DNA from: Archivesica marissinica
Taxonomy: Eukaryota; Mollusca; Bivalvia; Venerida; Vesicomyidae
Length of the DNA stretch: 64,000 nucleotides
Direction of reading: 5' to 3'
Assembly: GCA_014843695.1 (NCBI GenBank)
Contig: CM026404.1
Location: forward strand, 83,197,787-83,261,786
Shown here: positions 45,705 through 57,700 of the stretch, piece after piece
How the letters are laid out: every line of letters begins with the position of its first letter
Numbering within the stretch: the first letter of the stretch is position 1
Notes under the pieces: generated by a model
Seen by the model: only the letters and a program-made list of their open reading frames with translations
Told to the model about the DNA's origin: nothing
Databases searched by the model: none
Translations under genes and position numbers: made by a program

Positions 45705-48700
45705 GTAACATTGATTTAGCCATGTGTACATATAGCCGTGATATAACTGTTTTAATTAAATGTACAATGTACACATAGCCGTGATATAACTGTTTTAACT
45801 AAGTGTACAATGTACATTATTATATACTACATATAGCCGTGATATAACTGTTTTAACTAAGTGTACAATGTACATTATTATATACTACATATAGCCGTGA
45901 TATAACTGTTTTAACTAAGTGTACAATGTACATTATTATATACTACATATAGCCGTGATATAACTGTTTTAACTAAGTGTACAATGTACATTATTATATA
46001 CTACATATAGCCGTGATATAACTGTTTTAACTTAGTCTACATTGTACACATAGCCGTGATATAACTGTTTTAACTAAGTGTACAATGTACATTATTATAT
46101 ACTACATATAGCCGTGATATAACTGTTTTAACTAAGTGTACAATGTACATTATTATATACTACATATAGCCGTGATATAACTGTTTTAACTATGTGTGCA
46201 TATAACCATTAGATAACTAGATGACCGCGGCTGATCCGGATCTATGTTGTTTGCTATTCAGACAAGTGTTTTAACTCCATTATCCGAATAGCAAACAGCA
46301 TAGAGCATGATCAGATGACACGTCTGTGCCGTCGGATCTGGCTCTATGCTGTTTGCAAAGGCGACTTTAGTCGTGATTGGCAGGTTACGTGTTCAAACAT
46401 TGAGCACCAGTAACATGCTGAGACTGGCTGTTTTAAATCAAGTTTCTGGATCACTAGCTCAACACATTTTAGCTCACTTTAGCACAAAGTTATATGATTG
46501 TCTATCAGCCTGGCTTACAAGGATTGAATTTGGGAAGTACTGATATTTATAAAAATGTGTTTCATAAGTCAGAAATGGCTGACCCATTAAATAGGGGTAA
46601 CACTAAAATAATCAAACACTATAACTATTTCTTATTGTTACAGGTCAATAATTGAACCAATAAGGAACACTGGATTCCGGCAGACGGACCATTTTCATCT
46701 GTCCAGAGTGGCTGGCATAGATTTCAACAATCAATTGCTCCATGTAGAAAGTGTGCTTAAGCCCGATTCGACGTACCATTTACAGTATGATAGACTTGTG
46801 ATTGGAGTTGGTTCTCTGAGTAACACATTCAACACACCAGGAGTTATAGAACATGCATTTTTCCTGAAAGTAAGTAACACGCAAACGTATATATTATATC
46901 TGGCTTGGGAATGGTAGGAGGTTCTACCTGTCCGTGCCTGGAAGTACTGAATGTAATGTAAAATAGTTATATGGTGAATAGGAAGCATAGTTTCATGTTT
47001 ATGTGGAAGACAGAAAGTGATGTAACATATTTATGTGGAAGACTGGAAGTATTGTAAAATATTTATGTGGAAGACTGGAAGTATTGTAAAATATTTTATG
47101 TGGAAGACTGGGAGTATTGTAAAATATTGATGTGGAAGACTGGGAGTATTGTAAAATATTGATGTGGAAGACTGGGAGTATTGTAAATATTTATGTGGAA
47201 GACAGGAAGAATTGTAAAATATTTATGTGGAAGACAGGGAGTATTGTAAATATTTATGTGGAAGACAGGAAGTATTGTACAATATTTATGTGGAAGACAG
47301 GGAGTATTGTACAATATGTATGTGGAAGACAGGAAGTATTGTAAAATATTTATGTGGAAGACAGGGAGTATTGTACAATATTTATGTGGAAGACAGGAAG
47401 TATTGTACAATATTTATGTGGAAGACAGGGAGTATTGTACAATATTTATGTGGAAGACAGGAAGTATTGTACAATATTTATGTGGAAGACAGGGAGTATT
47501 GTGACAGGAACTGTAGTAACATATTTATGTGGAAGACAGGAAGTATAGTAAAATATTGATGTGGAAGACTGGGAGTATTGTAAATATTTATGTGGAAGAC
47601 TGGGAGTATTGTACAATATTTATGTGGAAGACTGGGAGTATTGTAAAATATTTATGTGGAAGACTGGGAGTATTGTAAATATTTATGTGGAAGACAGGAA
47701 GTATTGTAAATATTTATGTGGAAGACAGGAAGAATTGTACAATATTTATGTGGAAGACAGGGAGTATTGTGACAGGAACTGTAGTAACATATTTATGTGG
47801 AAGACAGGAAGTATAGTAAAATATTGATGTGGAAGACTGGGAGTATTGTAAAATATTTATGTGGAAGACTGGGAGTATTGTAAAATATTTATGTGGAAGA
47901 CTGGGAGTATTGTAAATATTTATGTGGAAGACAGGAAGTATTGTAAATATTTATGTGGAAGACAGGAAGTATTGTACAATATTTATGTGGAAGACAGGGA
48001 GTATTGTACAATATTTATGTGGAAGACAGGAAGTATTGTAACATATTTATGTGGAAGACAGGAAGTATTGTACAATATTTATGTGGAAGACTGGGAGTAT
48101 TGTAAAATATTTATGTGGAAGACTGGGAGTATTGTAAAATATCTATGTGGAAGACAGGAATTATTGTAAAATATTTATGTGGAAGACAGGAATTGTAAAA
48201 TATTTATGTGGAAGACAGGAAGTATTGTAACATATTTATGTGGAGGACTGGACGTATTATGAAGTGATTGGCTGGAGACATCGATAACTACGTTTCAATC
48301 TCTTGTTTTCAATGATTTATTCTTACAGGAAGTGGCAGATGCCCGTAAGATACGTAACAAGATACTGAGTAACTTTGAGTTGGCGACACAGCCTTCTTCC
48401 GGTGTCAATGAGAGCCGCCGACTGCTACACTTTGTGATTGTAGGAGGAGGACCGACAGGGGTGGAATTTGGAGCAGAAGTGTATGACTTTGTGGAACAGG
48501 TACATGAGGCTTACTGCGAATCCAGGGAGTGCATGTTCGATACCCCATCTGACCATAATAATATTAACATTCTTTCAGATGCGATTATCTAGCCTGGGAA
48601 CAGGCGTTGATATATTTTAAAACCAAGACTATTAATTAGGCCGTATTGAGTTTCTGATCATATCAACGTCATTTTGCCAGAAGTTAAAAAGTGATAAATC

Positions 48701-51700
48701 GACAGACTGGCACCCAGGCTAGGGATTATCAACCGAGGTTTGTTCCCAGCTGTAGACGTTATGATTGTTCCCTTATGCAAGGCACTTAGATTCCACATTG
48801 CCTCATGTCTCTACCTCATGGTGATGGATCTCGAGAGCAATTAAACTGATGCTGTACCATCTTGTTTTGCAGAAACAGGCTGAAATAAATGTGTATAAAC
48901 AGTGACCATCTCTGTGTAGTGACCACCTCTGTATAGTGACCGTCTCTGTATAGTGACCACCTCTGTATAGTGACCATCTCTGTATAGTGACCACCTCTGT
49001 ATAGTGACCATCTGTGTAGTGACCACCTCTGTATAGTGACCATCTCTGTGTAGTGACCACCTCTGTATAGTGACCACCTCTGTATAGTGACCACCTCTGT
49101 ATAGTGACCACCTCTGTATAGTGACCACCTCTTTATAGTGACCATCTCTGTATAGTGACCATCTCTGTGTAGTGACCACCTCTGTATAGTGACCATCTCT
49201 GTGTAGTGACCACCTCTGTATAGTGACCATCTCTGTGTAGTGACCACCTCTGTATATTGACCATCTCTGTATAGTGACCATCTCTGAATAGTGACAATCT
49301 CTGTATAGTGACCATCTCTGTATAGTGACCATCTCTGTATAGTGACCATCTCTGTGTAGTGACCACCTCTGTATAGTGACCATCTCTGTATAGTGACCAT
49401 CTCTGAATAGTGACCACCTCTGTATAGTGACCGTCTCTGTATAGTGACCATCTCTGTATAGTGACCATCTCTGTATAGTGACCATCTCTGAATAGTGACC
49501 ATCTCTGTATAGTGACCACCTCTGTATAGTGACCACCTCTGTATAGTGATCCCCTATACATAGTGACCATCTCTGTATAGTGACCATCTCTGTATAGTGA
49601 CCATCTCTGTATAGTGACCATCTGTATAGTGACCATCTCTGTATAGTGACCACCTCTGTATAGTGACCATCTCTGTATAGTGACCACCTCTGTATAGTGA
49701 CCATCTCTGTGTAGTGACCACCTCTGTATAGTGACCATCTCTGTGTAGTGACCACCTCTGTATAGTGACCACCTCTGTATAGTGACCACCTCTGTATAGT
49801 GATCACCTCTGTATAGTGACCACCTCTTTATAGTGACCATCTCTGTATAGTGACCATCTCTGTGTAGTGACCACCTCTGTATAGTGACCATCTCTGTGTA
49901 GTGACCACCTCTGTATAGTGACCATCTCTGTGTAGTGACCACCTCTGTATATTGACCATCTCTGTATAGTGACCATCTCTGAATAGTGACAATCTCTGTA
50001 TAGTGACCATCTCTGTATAGTGACCATCTCTGTATAGTGACCATCTCTGTGTAGTGACCACCTCTGTATAGTGACCATCTCTGTATAGTGACCATCTCTG
50101 AATAGTGACCACCTCTGTATAGTGACCGTCTCTGTATAGTGACCATCTCTGTATAGTGACCATCTCTGTATAGTGACCATCTCTGAATAGTGACCATCTC
50201 TGTATAGTGACCACCTCTGTATAGTGACCACCTCTGTATAGTGATCCCCTATACATAGTGACCATCTCTGTATAGTGACCATCTCTGTATAGTGACCATC
50301 TCTGTATAGTGACCATCTCTGTATAGTGACCATCTCTGTATAGTGACCACCTCTGTATAGTGACCATCTCTGTATAGTGACCACCTCTGTATAGTGACCA
50401 TCTCTGTGTAGTGACCACCTCTGTATAGTGACCATCTCTGTGTAGTGACCACCTCTGTATAGTGACCACCTCTGTATAGTGACCACCTCTGTATAGTGAC
50501 CACCTCTGTATAGTGACCACCTCTTTATAGTGACCATCTCTGTATAGTGACCATCTCTGTGTAGTGACCACCTCTGTATAGTGACCATCTCTGTGTAGTG
50601 TCCACCTCTGTATAGTGACCATCTCTGTGTAGTGACCACCTCTGTATATTGACCATCTCTGTATAGTGACCATCTCTGAATAGTGACAATCTCTGTATAG
50701 TGACCATCTCTGTATAGTGACCATCTCTGTATAGTGACCATCTCTGTGTAGTGACCACCTCTGTATAGTGACCATCTCTGTATAGTGACCATCTCTGAAT
50801 AGTGACCACCTCTGTATAGTGACCGTCTCTGTATAGTGACCATCTCTGTATAGTGACCATCTCTGTATAGTGACCATCTCTGAATAGTGACCATCTCTGT
50901 ATAGTGACCACCTCTGTATAGTGACCACCTCTGTATAGTGATCCCCTATACATAGTGACCATCTCTGTATAGTGACCATCTCTGTATAGTGACCATCTCT
51001 GTATAGTGACCATCTCTGTATAGTGACCACCTCTGTATAGTGACCATCTCTGTATAGTGACCACCTCAGTATAGTGACCACCTCTGTATAGTGATCCCCT
51101 ATACATAGTGACCATCTCTTTATAGTGACCATCTCTGTATAGTGACCATCTCTGTATAGTGACCATCTCTGTATAGTGACCATCTGTATAGTAACCATCT
51201 CTGTATAGTGACCACCTCTGTATAGTGACCATCTCTGAATAGTGACCACCTCTGTATAATGATCCCCTGTACCTAGTGACCACCTCTACATATTGACCAC
51301 CTCCTGTATAGTGACCCCCTGTACATAGTGACCACCTCCTGTATAATGACCCCCTGTACATAGTGACCACCTCCTGTATAGTGACCCCCTGTACATAGTG
51401 ACCACCTCCTGTATAGTGACCCCCTGTACATATTGACCACCTCCTGTATAGTGACCCCCTGTACATAGTGACCACCTCCTGTATAGTGACCCCCTGTACA
51501 TAGTGACCACCTCCTGTATAGTGACCCCCTGTATATAGTGACCACCTCCTGTATAGTGACCCCCTGTACATAGTGACCGCCTCTACATAGTGACCTCTTC
51601 TATATAATGTTTTTGTCTGTATCGTGATCATACCTTGTACACGATTCACTTGGATTAGCACTATATACAATTCTTATACAAGTTAATCTGCACTTGCAAT

Positions 51701-54700
51701 AAATTATCTCAATTAGTTTGGAATTGGGTAATTGTGTTGGGATGGCCTCTTAATTGTCTTGTATGTCTAGAGTTAATGCCCTTTTGTTGATAACAAATTG
51801 CTGCACACATATCATAGAACATCATGTGGCGAAGTTAGTCAACTAGCTTGGGGTAGGTCGACGGTTCTACCCATGTGCTGGTCTGAGTCTGAAATACTGC
51901 TCGAAGGGGGCCCGGGGGTCTTCCTCTACCAATAATAGCTGGAGAGTCACCATATTATGGCCTATGCAGTTGTTGCGACTTTAAGCCCAAAAAACAACTA
52001 AACAAACAAACTAATCATTGATGTATTAACCAAATCATTTATGTATTAACCAAATCATTTATGTATTAACCAAATCATTTATGTATTAACCAAATCATTT
52101 ATGTATTAACCAAATCATTTATGTATTAACCAAATCATTGATGTATTAACCAAATCATTTATGTATTAAACAAATCATTGATGTATTAACCAAATCATTT
52201 ATGTATTAACCAAATCATTTATGTATTAACCAAATCATTGATGTATTAACCAAATCATTGATGTATTAACCAAATCATTTATGTATTAAACAAATCATTT
52301 ATGTATTAAACAAATCATTTATGTATTAACCAAATCATTTATGTATTAAACAAATCATTGATGTATTAACCAAATCATTTATGTATTAAACAAATCATTT
52401 ATGTATTAACCAAATCATTGATGTATTAACCAAATCATTTATGTATTAAACAAATCATTTATGTATTAAACAAATCATTTATGTATTAACCAAATCATTT
52501 ATGTATTAACCAAATCATTGATGTATTAACCAAATCATTTATGTATTAACCAAATCATTTATGTATTAACCAAATCATTTATGTATTAAACAAATCATTT
52601 ATGTATTAAACAAATCATTTATGTATTAACCAAATCATTTATGTATTAAACAAATCATTTATGTATTAAACAAATCATTTATGTATTAACCAAATCATTT
52701 ATGTATTAAACAAATCATTTATGTATTAACCAAATCATTTATGTATTAAACAAATCATTTATTTATTAACCAAATCATTTATGTATTAAACAAATCATTG
52801 ATGTATTAACCAAATCATTTATGTATTAACCAAATCAATAACCAAATCATTTATGTATTAAACAAATCATTTATGTATTAAACAAATCAGTACTTATTTG
52901 CATACATCCTTCCCACAGCCCATGAATACACTGATAAGATCTTATCTTTATGTTTTCCAATGAATGATAGAGTTTTCTCAGTGAACGATTAGCTCCATCT
53001 TACACCACTTTGAAACAGTGAAACATGGCATTTTCTCTGCCACTGCTTGCATTTCGTATTCCTGCACTGTTAGATGTACTTTTGTATTTTAGCTATTTTC
53101 TGACTATCATGAACAGTTAATTGATAAGTAATATATTCTAATGAATTTGTTTTGTCTGTAGCTTTTAATTTTGACAGCAATTAGAAAATAGAAACAGGGT
53201 ATGAACCAAGGTGGTGGGGTGGAAACTAAATAGTTTATGAAGAAAACTAAATTACACTTCTGTAAGGCTCATCATTTGCCTCAAATACTGAGTATTTCAA
53301 CTATTAAACAAACGTTGTATACGCGGTTTGTTGACATAACAAAATAATGTAAATATGGTCGACATGCTTGCGTAATACAACCTGTGTATCCTTAATAACG
53401 AGATTTATGGTTCAGATTTACCGTTATATCTCACATTTGTGCCTATATATTTGTCGACTATTCTTAGTTAAATTATCTCTAAACGACATTATCTCGCGTT
53501 TAGTATTGAGTCCGATGACAAAACAAACGTCAATTCAAGAGCATGGATGGTTATATGAAATCCTACTTTCAATCCACAAAAACACTGTTTATTGATTCAA
53601 TGTTAGTGTTCGAATGTATTCGGAAGAATTTGTAGTAGCAATGCATTTATACATGAACAAATGCATTGTATTTGCTTTTTGCGATGTAATGTCGCTTTAA
53701 ATGATATTTTTTAATAAATTTCAACAAAGTAGGCTTAAAAGACATAATATGACCATTAAATACAACATTTGAATAGAAGGAGTGCTTTTCATTGGCTACT
53801 ATTTTTGTTAGGGACAATTGGGCCCCCGGGATGAAATCAAGGTCTGTAGGGCGATTGTTTCGCCGATGTCGCCCCCTAGCATGAACCCTGTACTATACAA
53901 TTGATATAATACTCTCTACGCTTTGCTATCAAAGATGGCCGCCACAGTAGGAATGGTGATGTGATATGGGAACTATGTATTGTAGGATGTGACAAGATCG
54001 TACAAAGCTACGAAGGATGGTGTAAGAGTCACACTAGTATTGTCATGGTGATCTCATATGGTAACTATGTATTGTAGGATGGGACAAGATTGTACAAAGC
54101 TACGAAGGATGATGTAAGAGTCACACTAGTGGAATCCAACAAGATTTTGTCTTCTTTTGATGAGAAATTGAGAAAGTATGCCGAGAAGAAGATTCAGGGG
54201 AGAAAAGGCTTTACCTTAAAGAGAGATCTTGTAACAGGTATGCAAATATACTCTCATTATGCAAATATACTCTCATTATGCAAATGTACTGTCATTATGC
54301 AAATATACACTCACTATGCAAATATACACACTCACTATGCAAATATACTCTCACTATGCAAATATATTCTCACTATGCAAATATACTCTCACTATGTAAA
54401 TATACTCTCATTATGCAAATATACTCTCATTATGCAAATATACTCTCACTATACAAATATACTCTCACTATGCAAATATACTCTCACTATGCAAATATAC
54501 ACTCACTATGCAAATATACTCTCACTATGCAAATATACCTTCACTATGCAAATATACTCTCACTATGCAAATATACTCTCATTATGCAAATATACACTCA
54601 CTATGCAAATATACACTCACTATGCAAATATACTCTCACTATGCAAATATATTCTCACTATGCAAATATACACTCACTATGCAAATATAATATGCAAGTA

Positions 54701-57700
54701 TACTCTCATTCTTCATAAATACTCTCAATATGCAAATATGATCCCGAATACACGGTACGTCTAAAAATAATGGTCTTTTATAGATGTTGTTACATGTAAA
54801 TATACCAGGTAATCATTGAAATAAACACGACAATGTTTTTTTAATAATTACATGAATTAAAAATGTGCTTATATTTTTAAGTAATGATGAAATATTGACT
54901 GTTTATCTTTGAAAATTATGGACATTTGGTGTGTTGTTTGGTTGCCCATTTAACCCTTTCAACACCACAGACCTCTATTTATAGGCTTACAAAAAGTGTA
55001 GATCCAGATGAGCCGGCTCGTGACGAGCTGTCTCATCAGGATCTGCACTTTTTGCAAGTAGTATTACTAATTTTAGACAAAATTACCCATCTTGATAAAT
55101 GAACTGGTCCGAATGTAATTTTCTTATTCATTTATTGGTCTAAGAATATCATGGACCAGTCCATGTCAGTTACTTGGTGTTGAAAGAGTTAAGACTTAAA
55201 ATTTCAGTAAATCAATGCAGCATGGACAAATTAAAAAACGGCATATGGTACAAGAATGTTACGGTAGTATAATACCGGGTAGATCCAATGCTTTACGTTT
55301 ATTTATCGTCGCTACCGGTTGCCCATATGAGTGACGCCTCCTGAAGAGATTAGTCATTTTAGATTTTTGGAGGATAGTGCAATGATACAGACAGAGACCC
55401 ATTCCAGAGAGTCTCCTCTGGTTCGTTTACGTGCACGGTGTAAAGCACCAACACGAGACCTCGGTTTAATGTCACATATGAAAGACTGTTAATTGTATTA
55501 GGGTTAGGCAGGGGATCGAACCTGCGATCCCTGGACAGATCTTGTGACATCTCTTCTTATAAGGTTTTTTCTAGAGTGGATTGACAGGACACGTCACCCT
55601 GCCTCTTTAGCCCCGCCCATTTGCCATTTAGCCTCGCCTCTTTTTTGCCTTTTTTAAAATTAGCTGTCGATCACCGTAAGTTAGCCAACATTTTCTAGGT
55701 GGCAACCCACAAGCACCCCATGCCGCATTTAACCCCTTTGCGGCTTAAATTTCCTCTTTTCTGACCAACCCTGCTCCTCACAAGCCATGCCAGTTTTTCC
55801 ACTTTCGAATAAACACTACTTCTTATAAATAATGTCAATGAAAATATGTAGTTTGCTTTTTTGAGATAATGGGATCCACCGTGTTTCATTTTATAGCCGT
55901 CCATGAAGACCACATAGAGTTGGCGAGTGGGGGGACAGTACCATGCGGCATGGTGGTCTGGAGCACTGGGTTAGCACCCAGGCACTTCGTTAAACAATTG
56001 GATATACCAAAGAATGAGAGAGGCCAGGTAACAATTGTGTTCATGTATAGAGTATATTCATTTGTATCCACTTTGAATATAACATTGCTCCTATAACTTT
56101 GCAACTACAGTCAAACCGGTGTTAGTGGTCACCTCAATTAAGCAGCCAACCTGTATTAAGCAACCAGTTTCCAGATTCCCAATTGGTTGTTTTATTATAT
56201 ATTTGACCTCTATTAAGCAGCCAACCTGTATTAAGCAGCCAACCTGTATTAAGCAGCCAGTTTCCAGATTCCCAATTGGTTGTTTTATTATATATTTGAC
56301 CTCTATTAAGCAGCCAACCTGTATTAAGCAACCAGTTTCCAGATTCCCAATTGATTGTTTTATTATATATTTGACCTCTATTAAGCAGCCAACCTATATT
56401 AAGCAACCAGTTTCCAGATTCCCAATTGATTGTTTTATTATATATTTAACCTCTATTAAGCAGCCACCTGTGCTAAGCAGCCACTTTCTCGACTCCCTTG
56501 GCCGGCTGCTTAAGACAGGTTTGACTGTATTATAATTGCTTTTATCACATAACTTTGCTTGTATTCAGTTTCACACAACCAGCACATATTTTCTTATATG
56601 TACACATGTGTAGTAAATAACCAGTTGTTCGTGCACCAATCCTCCCTAAGAAACTGCCAACTTTTTCATATAAATGAGACACTGTCTGAATGGGGCTCGA
56701 ACCTGTGACCATAAGAGATTATAGGTTACAGTAGTCAGTGACCGTAACCACTCGACCACGCAGGCGGACAGTGTGATGTCTACATGTACATATTATAATC
56801 CACTTCCATTTGGGTGATTATTTGCGGATTTACGGCCATTTGAACATTTTTATAACAAGTAGCTTCTCCTCGCCTCCAACAGGCGCGTAGTTGCCTTTAT
56901 GCCACAATGCCCGGGTTTGCACATTATATTCAGGAAGTGTTTAATTTTGCTGGATCTACAGTAGTAGATGAAAAACTGAACTTTTCTTATGTGTTTGTTA
57001 GTGTATAAACTTCCTGTGAAAGGTGCCAGAGTGCACCATTTGAGGTCTAGGTTTCAAAGAATTAGTGGGGAGGATGCCCCCAGACCCCCTACTGGGTTCG
57101 CACCTTTGATGCTGAATAGTTCAAATGGCATTGCACATCATTTTCAGCTGGTTACGCCGCTGTCCAAAACACCTTATTTGTTTTCACTAAACTTGGCATG
57201 AAGCATCAGTATGATGCTTTGTCTGGATTTACGACCATATCAACATTTTTGTCTGTTCAGTTTGATCTTGTCTGCTCTTCATCTCCAAAACCACTTGTTT
57301 GATGTTCACCAAACTTGGCATGAATCATCAGCAGGGATCAGTTTAGAGGGCGATGTGGGCGAAATTGTCGCCCTAGGGACCCTGACTTCGCCCTCTGGGG
57401 ACCCCACTTCTCCCTAAAAAAATAAAACGATTTTCAAACAAAATGTTGTCTAGTAAGATACACTGGCCCATTATAAAGCACTCCTTCTATTCAAATGTTA
57501 TATTTAATGGTTGTACTGTGCATTTTAACCCTATTTTGGATAAGTATATTAAAGAACACCATTTAAGGAAGCGATCACGCGCTTTCTCACTTCTCCCAAA
57601 AATGCTGACCTAGAATGAACCCTGCATGATCAGTAGTGTGTCTCTTTGTGAACATTCTAATCCATTGCCCCAGTCACTGTGGAGTTATGTCTCTTGAAAT

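Noticed and set aside
47096..48169. Plus- and minus-strand ORFs in the 32-bp array
   Set aside because: Repeat-derived and intronic; no composition or motif suggests a protein.
48803..51670. Several 200-470-codon minus-strand ORFs (repeat peptide [17 protein letters not shown])
   Set aside because: They lie wholly in the 17-bp minisatellite inside NDH-2 intron 3. The same peptide appears in all three frames because 17 is not a multiple of three, so openness follows from the repeat.
54090..54764. 224-codon ORF running from exon 4 into intron 4
   Set aside because: The NDH-2 protein leaves this frame at the donor at 54238 and continues correctly in exon 5; the rest is the 19-bp array.
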